NCBI GenBank assembly: GCA_000469685.2
Contig: LS997563.1
Location: forward strand, 15,427,940 to 15,491,939
Direction of reading: 5' to 3'
Origin: Haemonchus contortus
Lineage: Eukaryota; Nematoda; Chromadorea; Rhabditida; Trichostrongylidae
Length of the DNA: 64,000 nt
A program made the translations under genes and the position numbers. Below the pieces are notes generated by a model that was not told where the DNA came from, did no database searches, and saw only the letters and a program-made list of their open reading frames with translations. Below, one piece after another: positions 34,200-45,826 of this stretch (position 1 is the stretch's first letter; each line of letters starts with the position of its first letter).

Positions 34200-34640
34200 C
34201 TTATTGAAAAACTTTGACTAATGAAAAGCTAGACGTTTAGGTGGCCCATGAGTTGAGGGAGATGCACTTGACGCAGCGAGTTAGAGTGTGTGATTTATGC
34301 TTCAAATGCAATGAAGACCACCCATACACGAAGCGAATAGAGGTGTTTACAAAAGTCGGTATGTTTATGATGATATCATTCACAAACGATTGATAGACAA
34401 TGAATGAACCTGCTCGAAAGAGGCCCATAACTAATATTCATCAGTGGAAGGTTACGCTATCTCTAGCGAGATTACAACAGTGAGACATAGCTCGAAGTGC
34501 TGCCGAGGAGATAGGAGCTATGAAGTGAATAGAAGGATGGCAAAAGATAATTGGACAAAATCGAGGATACACTCTCGATTGAGATTCATTCAACAGGAGG
34601 AAGTTCGTCTGTGAGACGCTCAAAAATCGTAATTACTTTC
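34200..34640 (+). mobile_element. Mariner transposase relic with internal deletion
   Basis: Translation near 34242 reads VAHELREMHLTQRVRVCDLC then KCNEDHPYTKRIEVF, matching the VPHELTExxxxxRxxxCxxLLxRN segment of mariner transposases before the first catalytic Asp. Near 34540 it reads GWQKIIGQNRGYTLD, the C-terminal (K)W(Q)KxIxxNGxY motif. The catalytic Asp region between them is largely deleted. Confidence 0.7.
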
Positions 34641-36908
34641 CGAACAACTTGGTATTATTCGTTAGTATTAATTAACCTTCCTTGCTGAATTATGGCAGAA
34701 ATTTCTCATCGATTCAGTGAACTTCCAATAAAAAAAAGTGGCACTCGCAGACGGTGCCTCCTGTATTTGGTTAAATCTGCGTAGGTACCATGTTACATGT
34801 TAGGTATAATACAATGTTGAAGGGCATATCAATATTTATGTCATTTAAAGACTCGAATCTGTGTAGGTAAGAAGGACTACGAATATGGCCTCTGGTAGTG
34901 GTGTTAACATCACTTGTTGCTCAGCTGCAGAAAAGTTTGTGGATCTAGTCAAGGGAAAAAATAAATGTTTGATGGATGGTTGCTTCGGCAATCGGAATTC
35001 ATTCAAATGGTGACGTGACAAAGAAAAAAGAAAATTGAGACCTCTTGATATTCTCCCGGGAATTTTCGGAACGCTCTGTTCAAAAATGACTATTTGAGAA
35101 CCAACGGTCGAAGCCGTTGAGACATGACTGATTGTTCGGGGAAACTAGTTTCTATCAGACTGCTCCCTCAAACGAGAATTGATACGTGGAACTCCATCCA
35201 CATGTATGTATTGCATTTTACGCTGAATTCATAAGATTCACTGCTTGAGAAATGTCAAACGAGCCTTACTTACTATATTTTTATCTTGCGTCATGATCAA
35301 GGATACTAATAGGTTACTAGGTCAGTTGTAGTTGTGTTCAAAAGTAATCTAAATGCCAACTATAAACACGTACTTTTACGTATTGTTCATAACCATTTCA
35401 AAATCAACCAACTTCCAAAATACTTGATGTGTTAATGTTCGAAAGCTTAGTGACCCTGGTTGACGTTCAGCGAACACCAGCACTGGCCATGAAGTTGACC
35501 ATAGTCGACCCAGATTTCCTCATACCGGTTAACCACATCCGCTGCGTAGTTTATTGCAGACATGCGACCACCACATCGATCATGCCTGATCATGTGGCAT
35601 GTAGGCACTATCCTCCCCTCAACCAAACTCCCTTTTATTTTTACCAACCAAAGTGTTGGAGGGTGCCCTGTTTGCTGCAGCTATAGTTGAGAATGACTAT
35701 GAATGTGTCTTCTAGTGACTCTCTTCTGGTTGATACCATTGTAGCTTTCCAACTCCATGACAAGGTCTCTGCAAGGTTCTCCTGATTGTTTGGATCGGTC
35801 CTTTCTTCATATGCGTGATTGAAAGCTTCTTATGATTGATTTGTGATAGCCAGAAAATTGTTAACAGCAGGATGCCAAAGATTTCATGGCTGGCTAGAAG
35901 GCGATTTTGCTCTTCTAGCTAATAGATGCAAAGTCGACTTTATAGTTTTAGAATAGTTGAGTGTATCTATAAGACCACTAATCAAATAAACTCACACTCA
36001 GAAAAGATTCGAAACATATTCATCCACTGGTTGCAAGTCTAGCCATTTGTTTCTTCGATTGACCCCAACTAAGTTTCTTTTTGTTACAAGAAATTCTTCT
36101 GGGTAACTGGAACTTGCAGGGCAGAAACGATCATATAGAGGCTTATAACGAAGGTCACATAAGAATTGATCAGCACTTGGTGCATCTTCATTTTAAACAG
36201 TGTGTAGCATCAGCTGACGACAGCTATAATATTTGTTTATCGATCCTGCGATTACTGTATGGATGTTTTCGTTCCTGAGACTTTTTTTTCAAGAATACCA
36301 TTTGCCGTAGACTATGTCCCTTTGCTTTGATATTATATCCCTCTTTTTCAAACCCCGATATTAAACAAATCACGAATTATTCTATTTCCCTCCGGACACA
36401 CCCGCTCTTGGAGGGATTTCAAGGTCCCGTTGATGTGGGACACCGTAACCCCCTAGTACCCAACCACCCACAGCCGTGTGCTTCACCCGGGGTACCTTTC
36501 CTTGACGTCGTATATGTGACGGGTGTTTTGGAGGCGCTTCAGCGTGTGTTTGCGTTACTGTGTCACACATTCACGGAAAGATTGAATCCGTTTTGTCCCA
36601 ACCCTCTAGAGCCACGGGCAAGTAAAAACATTGTTGTCAGGAATAATGTTCCTTCCCCCTTTCGTCTACTCTTTGTTATTATATCGAACTTCTTCAAGTC
36701 AGTAACAACAATAATTTCTTACTGTAATGTCGGTGATTGTAGTCGTAATTTGTGTGAATGGAAGGCGTGATGGATAAGTCAACCACTTTTGCATCGGTAT
36801 GCTCCATGATCATATTATATACTATACAAATGAAAAACTGCACGAAAATCCTTCCAAACTTTCCAGTGTAGCTCATGTTCCGAGGGCATAGGATTCGTGA
36901 AGGCAAAA
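34641..36908. other. No supported gene
   Basis: The longest frame, 36327-36770 (147 residues), has no domain or signal peptide, and a Pro/His-rich stretch that also reads open on the other strand. I treat it as chance. Other short frames are unsupported. Confidence 0.4.
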
Positions 36909-37128
36909 GGGTACTGTCACACAACATAAGGGGTTCAAATCTCAGTCAGCTCGTTGTTCTCGTCGAAGCCGACCAAACCTTTCATCCCTTCCGGGGTCGA
37001 TTCCTGACTCGTCCAGAATTATAAAAGCACTGACTTGAAAATTGGCTGACAACCGCAAGTCATTGTATAGGCCACATACGCATTCAATAGACCAATGATT
37101 CCGAATAGATGGAGAGGGGGGGGGGGGG
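36909..37128 (+). repeat. tRNA-derived SINE, copy 3 (5' decayed)
   Basis: The B-box region AAGGGGTTCAAATCTCAG is clear; the A-box region is decayed. The body shares CTTCCGGGGTCGATTCC-like, GCACTGACTTG, ATTGTATAGGCCACATACGC and TGATTCCGAATAGATGGAGA with the other copies. It ends in a poly-G run (about 37115-37127). Confidence 0.75.
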
Positions 37129-38051
37129 CGTTTCTCAGCGAGGTGGATGGATTGACGCCTTTACCTCATGTTTGAATTCACTCTCTCATTTATCACTCGG
37201 TTTCTCCCTACTCAAACAGTCTCGTATCAGCTGCATTTTATTTCCATGTTACACACGACCTTTCCCATCCTTTTTCAATAGGCTTACATCGCGGATTAGC
37301 CCGGACAAGCTGAAGGCATTGGCTCATAGAACGAGAGTCAAGGCTACAGCCAATCACATTTCATTATTTTCTAGCTTTTTACATCGTTTGCTACTTTCCG
37401 TTCAACATTCGTCTCCAACTTTGCCACGTCTTTTACGTACTCAAACTGTGCAATCCTGACTTCATCTCTATGTATATTTATAGTACTCATTTTCCGCACA
37501 TGCAAACAAGATGAAGCGAGCACCTCGGAATCTGCGATGGGCTAGATCGTATTTAGTTCAAGTAGAGGCTTGAGGAAAAAATAGTTACGCGAAAAGCTAG
37601 AAAAAGACGTCCAATAATTCCCTAAAAGTCATTTTAGAAAACTTGTGTTTAACCGACAAAACATATGTATCTACTTCCACTTCGAAGGATTCAATGCGAT
37701 CGTAGAGAAATCGCCGTTGCCCTCGATGTCGTGCTTGACCATCTTTTCAGAATTTCGTGTGCTTCTTGATTCCATCTTCTTTGGAACTAGTAGGTATACT
37801 GGGTATGACCATATCACAGGATCCACTGATCTATATTTAGTTGGACAACTAGACCTGGTCATAAGCGTGCAGAGACCAGAGTAGCCGGCGAATTTCGTCG
37901 CATTCTTTTGATTATAGAAGAATCAGACCTTTAAATTAAGTAAAATGAGACCAATCAATGGCGCAGAAAGCTTATCCAACACTTACTTGCGATCTATTAA
38001 AGGTTCAGATCAAGCTGAATGTATAGGACGCTGCCAATATTTTGATAAATC
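37129..38051. other. No supported gene
   Basis: The frame 37109-37459 begins in the SINE poly-G run and has no motif. The frames at 37645-37884 (plus) and 37671-37862 (minus) overlap. Confidence 0.4.
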
Positions 38052-38350
38052 GGGTGTGGTGGCAGGTGGCGCACTATATCACACGCATGGTCAGGGGTTC
38101 GAATCCCGGATCGATGCCCGCCTAGGCCAACCAAGCCTTCCATTCCTCCGGGGTCGGTGAATTGGTACCAGATTCGTCTGAAAGGGTAAAAGCACCGACT
38201 TGTACATCGGCTAGCTACCGCAATTCATTGTATAGGCCACATACGCACTCATTACGCCACTACGATTCAGAACGGAAGTAGAGTGCGGGGGCGCATCCTC
38301 AGACGGGATTGATTAACGCCAAAGACTTTGTCTTTTTAATTTTCACCTTT
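38052..38350 (+). repeat. tRNA-derived SINE, copy 4 (best preserved)
   Basis: The head GGTGTGGTGGCAGGTGGCGC and a strong B-box AGGGGTTCGAATCCCGG (38093-38109) are as expected for a pol III promoter taken from a tRNA. The body runs through CACCGACTTGTACATCGGCT, TATAGGCCACATACGCACTC, a G-rich GCGGGGGCGCATC and GGGATTGATTAACGCCAAAG, ending in T-rich DNA. No tRNA cloverleaf is preserved, so this is not a functional tRNA gene. Confidence 0.85.
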
Positions 38351-38580
38351 ATTTATCCAACTAGCAGGCTATATGACAAATGGTGATGATGATGAGGTGA
38401 TAATGTTCTGAAAGGTTACTCGCCTATATTTTGACCCCAAAATGTGAAAGACTGGCATCAGAGGAGAAATGCAATGACGTCGCCGATATTCACAGATCAT
38501 TGCGCAGCTCAGTCTTTCTACGCTGGAAAATTTTAAATTGACTATTTTTACAGAGCTCAAAAAGCCGAGAGAAACGCAGT

Positions 38581-39335
38581 ATGAACGGTTTTGTGTAATC
38601 GATTCGCCGCACGCGGCTGTCGCGAACTTCGTTACGCCGTTACTACGGCTCTAGTGTTCTTCATACAGTTCGATCGCAATGCGATACTACTTTTAGCATG
38701 ATTCTAGGTGCTAAGTGAGTAGGGAGGGGCCACGCGGCGGCGCGGCGCCTTTTCATGTCTGCGCCCTTTCCAGTGAGATAGTAGTACTGGATATGAGTCT
38801 GGGAAGGGATGGTGAGGTTGTACTGAAGTGTTTCGTGATTCAAAACAAATCACATCTTGGCACATGATATATGCTTGCATATTATTTATACCCTTCTTCT
38901 GAGCCGATAAAACCCTATTTTTAGGAAGGGAGGGGCTCCGGGGTGGGTGAGATGGTTATCTCGTGCAAAAAGCTGAGATAAGATAAAAACTGAACGTCTA
39001 ATTGGCTCACTCACCCCTTAGCCCCTCCACTTCCTAAAATTAGGTGAAAATACGCAGATATGCATAAAAGAGCTATGAAACGTCCCTAAACATCATTACA
39101 GGCTCGCCTACCCTTCCTTGCCTACTATCTCGCCGGAGAGGGCGCAGACATAAAAGGGCGCCGCGCCGCCGCGTGGCCCCCCCTCAACTCACTTAGCACC
39201 TGATTCTAATCTTAGTTCTTCTAATCCTGTATTTCTTACTTGCTGCCGCGTTCTGCTAAATCCCATCGCGCGCGGCGTATCTTTTGCCGCGACGCGACGA
39301 TTTCGTTCCTATTGCACCATACCCCGAAAAGCCGA
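38581..39335 (+). repeat. Interspersed repeat family F, copy 2, split by an insertion
   Basis: 38581-38706 carries the first half (AACGGTTTTGTGTAATCGAT, TTCGCCGCACGCGGCTGTCGC) and about 39201-39335 the second half (CCTGTATTTCTTACTTGCTG, GCCGCGACGCGACGATTTCG, TTGCACCATACCCCG). Together they match copy 1 at 32541-32787 in the opposite orientation. The interruption is the element at 38707-39200. Confidence 0.8.
38707..39200. mobile_element. Foldback element H (494 bp) with 8 bp target duplication
   Basis: The ends are GGTGCTAAGTGAGT... and ...ACTCACTTAGCACC, with the inverted similarity continuing through GGGGCCACGCGGCGGCGCGGCGCC and TGTCTGCGCCCT. TGATTCTA is repeated exactly on either side (38699-38706 and 39201-39208), and the host repeat F resumes after it. 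A second, inner inverted pair (TTTTTAGGAAGGGAGGGGCT near 38922 and its counterpart near 39030) makes it a nested hairpin. An 8 bp duplication is typical of hAT, P and Merlin superfamilies; the ends do not let me choose. Confidence 0.9.
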
Positions 39336-40312
39336 CCGCTGTCCATGCGTAAAAGTTGATGGACCGAATGAATTCTAGCCAGAAATAAATTTAAAAAAAT
39401 ACACAGGAAAACGCTTACTCCGAACTGTGTACAATCGTTGTGCGTTTTCGGAATCGCTTTGCTGCTATTGAGCTTTTTTAGCCTACCGTGTATAATATTT
39501 GAGCGTATCATATGTGACCTCAAATTTGATTCCATACATGCAACCATTTCCGATGCTGCAATTGGCATATTATCTTACAATGTAATATTCTTATGCCTTG
39601 TGAGGTTTCCAGTGAATCTTTTCATTTGTTCCAACTGCATAGCTGTTCGACGTGATCCCTGTTCAGAAGCCTGAACGCAACTTGAGATGGGCAAACAGTG
39701 CGGTAGGCGTTGAAATGCTTCCTATAAATCCGACAATGTGTTCAAGACTCATTCGAGAACTCTCCTTAGTTTGGAAAAAGACTAGTTAGGCTCCCTTAAC
39801 TGAGGAAGGCACAATCCACTGTCAACTCAGGCTACTGTCAGTGTTGAATGGAACCTTCTCCCGTTTCCTTAATAGCGTGGTAATAAGGAAGATTACATTA
39901 CAATGGTAGTGGTATTGAGTCCTGCTCGCACTGCGTTATGAATTACAGAACTTCGTCAGTTATGGACGGGCTCTGTCATTCCCTAATCTTGGGAAATTCA
40001 AAATACTCGGTTGACCAGCTATCCTTTTTCAAAAAGAATAAAATAGTCCTCATCACAAGCTTGTTGTTAGGGTGAAGAGGTAGATAAAGGGCAATTATGA
40101 GAGCGCTACAAGGGGAGGAGAGTCGTTATGAGCAGAGTAGGGCATAGGTTCTCATATAATGACATTCAGGTAATAAAAATTAATAATTACGAAGGCCGAT
40201 CGGTCTGTTGTTGCTCGCAAAACTAGTATCAAACACTTGTTAGGAATTCAAGGTGTCTCAAAATTACAATGCGTTAAGCATCTGAGCTGAAAACGACAAT
40301 ATAACCTATAGA
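39336..40312. other. No supported gene
   Basis: Frames at 39236-39568 (minus) and 39438-39674 (plus) overlap the repeat and each other. No motif or splice-supported exon was seen. Confidence 0.4.
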
Positions 40313-40790
40313 CATGTTTGCTTACATCATGTGCAACACCAGGCTACAATCATATGTATCATAATATGCTTCCTTCCTTGGCATAGATCGAGGCTCGAAG
40401 TTTCTTGTGGAGCTTCCTGCATGTTTCACGCAAGTATTACTCCCTCATTTCTTCCCGGCTATTCTTCAGTCCTACTTCAAAGGGCTACAAACTAGGATAG
40501 CAGACCCGACAGGTTTCCCTTTCATTTAGGATCATGTGGAGAAGTCAAGTGGGTTAAGATCTGGTGGTGAAGGACATTAATATCAACTGGTGCTGATGAA
40601 GTCGGGCAGTTACTGCCACTACCACTCCTAACGAGCTTGGCTCTGTGTCCTGAAGTGTCGCCTCGTTGGAGGTACCACACAATGTCTTGGGAAGGGGAGT
40701 CGGATCGAAACTGCAGCACGACTTCTTCCTCTTTTTCTTCTCCTTCTTCTTCTCCCTTGGATTCATCCCCCACCGCCGTATGGTCCACAA
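40313..40790 (-). pseudogene. Mariner-type transposase C-terminal fragment, second copy
   Basis: On the minus strand a D-T-S-GHRAKLVRSG segment (second catalytic Asp region, QQDTSPAHRAKL-like) is followed in another frame by DLNPLDFSTWS (third catalytic Asp) and then by the tail YYDTYDCSLVLHMM. The lower part resembles 9480-9720 at the DNA level, so both are relics of one family. An acidic run (KGEEEGEEKEEEVV) at the start of the 40522-40788 frame is unrelated filler or another decayed part. Confidence 0.65.
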
Positions 40791-41293
40791 TTCTTGTTAG
40801 GCGTCCCCACTTCCCTTTACTTGCGGCATCGTCTGCTTACTACGAGACCCTTCTTGATCACGCCTTGTCAACTCTTTGTGGGACTCCTTGCAGTCCATTC
40901 CTTAGGCTTTGAATTCCATTTAATCGCTTATCGGATGGTTCTGTGGCTTCCTCAGTTCGTGCCCATGCCAGCGCGGAAGCTGTTCTCTCATATTCAGCTG
41001 GAAGAGTTTGTATGCATGTCTCTCCCGACCTCTTTGTTTCCCACACGGTTAAGACGCGTCGAACCCCAGGTCTATCTCATTACCTCATTTCTGCATAGTG
41101 GAGTCGCCTTTAGTAGTTCTTGCCTGATGATGTGAGGATCATTCATCAAACATCTCGATCTCTGAAGGAAATAATCATGTACAATAGAAAAGTCAGACTA
41201 TTTGAACTAAAACATTCCCTTTTGAAACACTTGCAAGGCATAAGAATATTAGTATCGTGAACTGAAACGTTTGTTGACAAATCATTTGCCAGG
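40791..41293. other. Upstream of the SXP/RAL-2-like gene; no supported gene
   Basis: A 113-residue plus-strand frame (40794-41135) has no recognisable domain. No TATA box is evident close to 41294; the ATG is preceded by ATTTGCCAGG, which could be a splice acceptor for a leader. Confidence 0.35.
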
Positions 41294-44200
41294 ATGCTAA
41301 AAGTCGTGCTGCTTTGTGTTCTGGCTACCGTTGTGGTTGACGCTGCTAATCGGCGAGTGAGTTTCAATCTTCCGGTGTTTAAAGAGACAAATGTTATTCC
41401 CTCGAAGAACTTTAAAGAAACACAAAGAAGCGCATGATAACTGAAAGCTCTCAATCGAATACCCAATCTCCAGCTGTTTAGCTTAATCCAAGATGTGGCC
41501 TTCCATCGTTCACAAGTCGTTTGCCTTCGGATACTCAGGAGAAAATAGAGAAAATCTGGGAAAGCTATAAGGACGGTAATGAATGTGACAAGGAGCATCG
41601 GGCGACGAAGACAATCGTGAGTTGGTATTCTCTTTGCGCATCTCAATCTTTAAAGGCACAGTTCACGATAAAAATGGTTTCTAGGGCTCCCCCACGGGAT
41701 GGATTTCAGGTCACCGCGTAAACCATATGTGACCCTATTAGGTCGGAAAACGGCCTACTTAGGGAGTTATAAAGGCTCAAAGACCGGCCCGTGTGTATCC
41801 TTGGACGAATTTCACAGGCATTGTAAAGGCTGCACCGATCACAAGGGAACCCAAGTAGGAAGTTCAAACAACTTGTCATGACCCATAGTGACAGCGAAAG
41901 ACAGTTCAGTACAGTTCTGGCTTGATGTAGTCAGCTCTTTGTGCAGCTGCAATAACTGAAGTCTTGTCCGAATACCCCTTCCATGTTATTTCCGTCCTGG
42001 CAATCTCGTCCAACCTCTGTTTTTCCTACTTTTGATGAGCCATATTTTTCTCATTCTTTGCTTTCTTCACTACCAATGAATTACTCCCAATCTACACTTG
42101 CGCTTTTCGAATAAGAATGGGTACCTAAAATTATCGTGAACTGTGCCTTCAAAGAAAGCTCCTCTTAAAGTCAAACATGTACTCTGACAAAGTCTCGCAA
42201 ACTTTTACGCAGCCCAATACAAGGTTTATCAGTTGCAAGATCTTGCTCTATTACATGTTATGTTCGTTGCAGCTTGACGCGTTACCAGAAGATGTTCGAT
42301 CCAAGGCAATACGTCCAAAGGGACCAGCTTTCCTAATAGGTGCTTCGGACGATGTTCGCGCACAGTTCGACAACCTGTGGAAGGACCATTCGATTCCAAG
42401 AGAGGAAAAGCCGGAGAAATTCAAAGAACTAGCAGAGAAGGTAGCTTTTCATTATCTTCTGTAATTAGACTTGAGAAGCCCATCACAATTCTTTTGACAT
42501 GACTACAGGGGGTTTAGCGCAATCATTTCCTGGTTGTTTTTTACTTATTTAGAGGCAAATAAGATTGAGGCATCTGCTGCTCAGAGACCAAACTTCCCGA
42601 TGTCAATAGAAACACTTTTGCTTCGAAAAATCAAAAAGACGCGCGTTTCTATTGAAAAGTCATGACAGCCTTTTTTGCGTCGGAGCTGACTAACAAACAT
42701 TTTGGAGAATGCGGTTCAAAAGGACGATTTGATAATTGTAGCGCCGTTTGCAGCGACAGTTGAACAAGGGGTTTTTCTCTACGACTTTTTACACCGAAAG
42801 AGAATAACAAAAAAACTTATCCCAACATACTGGGAAATCTGAAGGAATTTTCAAAAAAAAAAACAGGAAACTAGACGAGTCTCCTAACGTGACGATGCCG
42901 ATGCAACCCCACGAAATGGAAGTAGGGGGACCTGTGGTTAACATAAGATTAATACATTTCTTGTTAGTGAGAAACTAGAACTAAATTGTGGACAACCTTA
43001 ATCATTTCTTTGAATTATCGGTCACATCTAATTCTCTTTTCCAATCGCTAGCAAAGATTTGATTAATTTTCCGAGCGTTTGGTCCATCTTCAGTGAATCT
43101 TTGAGTTTCAGCTATTAAACGCCAAGCAACTAAAAGAGTTCAACAAATTCCACGCCACCCTACAACGGCGACGTGAAGATTTCCAGAAAAAGGTTTAGTA
43201 TTCGGTTTTGGAAATCTCTGAGAGCGGACGATACCGTTTCATTCAGGTCGATCAACTGACGCCAGAAGCTCGTGCCGCACATGAAAAACTGACAAAGCTT
43301 CGTGAGGAAAGGCACAAGGTAAGAACGGTTGCTGTGGGCGTTTCTGATTGTGAGTACAGTTAGAAGGTCGTCAACGGAGGTCACTCACCTGCTTACTTGG
43401 GGTAAACGTCTGCGTAGAAACAGTTTCGTAACTAGAAGCACTGCTGAAAGTGAAATATGATCAAGTTACGAATTCCCATCTGTCCCGCGCTCGTGGTTTT
43501 TATTATATGTGTTCTCCCATTCCGTCCTTCTGAGGCCTAGTCAAACTGCGCGACCATGCATCCAAACTATCCCTGAATGCTCGATTCCATCAAAACTTCA
43601 TTTCCACTTAATTTCATCACCAAGCGATGTTCACGAAGCTCTGCCCCACTAGTGAACGTTACTCTAAGTGTGAGTTGTAAATTCTGCCCTGCGAGCACTG
43701 GATAGTCTTCAGCTACACCATGAACCTTGCAACGTTTGACCCACATAGATCCAGCCAAACACATGAACTGCCCAAGTTTCGCTATGCTTTATTAACTCCT
43801 TCAGGTAACCTCGGAAACGTACTGTTAATGAGAGCTTGGATGGTTGAGAGCTGCTCTTGATTGGTCATTTGATCCATTTCATTCATCCCTTCATTTTCTG
43901 CAGCAGTCTCGAACTCAAGACCCCCCCCCCCATTGCACGACACCTACAAGAACTATAATTGATAGCGATCAGCTGTGGAACAAGCCTACGATCTGGTCTT
44001 GCTTTACAACGACGCTTCACTGGAGCATAAGAAGCGCTTCAGTATATTGATTATCAGAAGGGAAGGAAATCCCTAGAACAAACTGATCATGGTGAAAGTT
44101 CATTTCTTGCTCCAAAGGTGGGCTCGAAAATAACGAAAAGGGATCCCAAAAACTTCGAGTGGTGAGGGAATCTTGGTGAAAACCTTAACAAGGACGGAAG

Positions 44201-44608
44201 TGGCCTTACTTCTACCTTATAGTTCTTACCAATAGTAAACAATTTGCCCACAAGGATAAGCTAGTATAGGATGCATCTCTGCCACGTTTGAAATCGCCTT
44301 GTACTTCTGAATACGTGATCTCGGATCAGTAAAGCATTGAGGTAGTGCTATGTATCGGCCCGCGACAAAGATCAACGTCTCGGCTCGCTTCATTTAACAA
44401 AGAAGGTGGACTTAAGCCGTTTCATGCCCAAACTCGAGCGTTAACATACACGACCACAGGATTGAGTTCCTATGAAAACCATCGTTTGGCTTTTTCAACT
44501 TAAGTCATTCAGATATTTATGGAAGCTAGTGAAAGTGTAAGAGCTGAACTAAATCAGCTTTATCACGACGATCGAATGAAGATGAAAGAAGGAAGACGGC
44601 ACCATTGA
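41294..44608 (+). CDS. Secreted SXP/RAL-2-like protein (seven exons)
   Basis: Exons 41294-41356, 41482-41616, 42273-42440, 43112-43192, 43247-43318, 43966-44041 and 44505-44608 join to 699 bases, 232 residues. The signal peptide is MLKVVLLCVLATVVVDA. The family core starts at PAFLIGASDDVRAQFDNLW (84-102), as in nematode SXP/RAL-2 proteins (PPFLxGAs...F), followed by charged helices (FNKFHATLQRRRED, LTPEARAAHEKLTKLR). It ends KKRFIIQIFMEASESVRAEL, the family's closing helix, plus a basic DRMKMKEGRRHH tail. Exon 6 needs the acceptor TGATAG and exon 7 the acceptor ACTTAAG; using the nearer CAG sites gives phase-legal but implausible peptides. Members are abundant secreted nematode proteins, some antigens; biochemical role unclear. 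Intron 2 carries a MITE. There are two Cys in exon 2. Confidence 0.82.
41654..42148. mobile_element. TTAA-type MITE in intron 2 of the SXP/RAL-2-like gene
   Basis: The ends AGGCACAGTTCACGATAA and its complement TTATCGTGAACTGTGCCT are exact inverted repeats. Flanks read TTAA on the left (41650-41653) and TCAA on the right, a TTAA duplication with one change. TTAA duplications are the mark of piggyBac-type transposition. The same ends occur at 45827-46387 and, as a lone right end, at 60686. There is no coding capacity. Confidence 0.85.
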
Positions 44609-45004
44609 TCATGCATGTGAACAACTTTATCATTCTGTTTCATATTTTACATGTTTCATACTGTTACACAAAAAAATAATTATAAAATAGTTAGTCTACA
44701 AATGTGTACACTCCGATGGAATAAGGCAACAGTGCAACTTCACAAAACTTCCATTAGTTGAAACAAAGAACTGAATCGAAAACAAATTTATGAACGAGAT
44801 CGCAATTGACCCTTTGACGACAATGGCACCCACCGCTGCGTGCCACTATGACTGGCGTATGAGTTTGGGTGGCATCACGATTTTTTGCTTTCTTGTATTT
44901 TCATTCAAAGCTTTCGTGCTTATTAACAAACTTGATAGTGTCTGTACTCAAAATGGTCCACATGAACCTTATATAGAGGCCTATTTATTACGAACATACA
45001 TATA
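44609..45004. other. 3' flank of the SXP/RAL-2-like gene; no other gene
   Basis: A-rich sequence near 44670-44690 (ATAATTATAAAATAG) may hold the poly(A) signal. The plus-strand frame 44790-45203 runs into the mariner relic and is not supported. Confidence 0.35.
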
Positions 45005-45826
45005 CAGGGTACGCCATAAATATGGTAACAACATTTCGGACCTCCGTACTTTCCTTGTTCGTGGGTTTTCTTCAAATCTGCACCTTCTCTTATGTTTATT
45101 ATACACCTTAGCCCCATATCTGCTCTCATTTCGTCAGATTTCGAAAAATGGTGGAGCTTCGAAGTCATCCACCAACCGTTCCGTCTTTGCGCGCACCTGG
45201 TGAGATCGCTCCTCGTTTCACATTTCCATAAGTCTCTTGAATCGCGATGCGTAGACAGGTCAACGACAAGTTTCAAAACGATCGTCTTGTCTCACATACG
45301 ACCCAATTCCCGAATACAATTGCTTGGGAAGACATACTCAGCGGAACCAGCAGAAACACAAGAAATTTTACTGCTGATTTGTTTGAATATTCTACCCCGA
45401 TGAGGAACGCCTAGCCCGAGCAAATAAAATTGATGGAATGCGAATGCCTAATAAGCTTCTTGGCGAGAAAAAAATGAAGAGAAACACAAATGCCATACGC
45501 TACTTGCGCTTCGACACCTTTTTTTTCCTGACTTAAGGGTGTTCAGCGTGGAAGAAATGTTGAGATCTCAGAGTGTACGTATATTTCACACTACAAGTGC
45601 TGAAGCCGCTGAGAAGAGTCAGGTCGCCTCGTAGCCGTTTTCTCTCTTTCATGATGGTTTGAGCTAGAATCTCTACCAACACAGCGATATCGCAAACTTT
45701 GGCAAAGAAAAGTACAAAATTTTATCCGAATATCTCTTTAGGAAGGGAAAAATTGTGAGGATGCAGCTGAGGGTCGAAAATTTTCCTAAGAACACGATTT
45801 GAAACTACGGCGCACTTGCTCCTTAA

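Noticed and set aside
36327..36770. 147-residue open frame
   Set aside because: No family motif, no signal peptide; the opposite strand is open over part of it as well. Best treated as chance.
38052..38125. A tRNA gene at the B-box GGTTCGAATCC
   Set aside because: The sequence recurs in at least three other places with the same non-tRNA 3' body and cannot form an acceptor stem; it is a SINE head.
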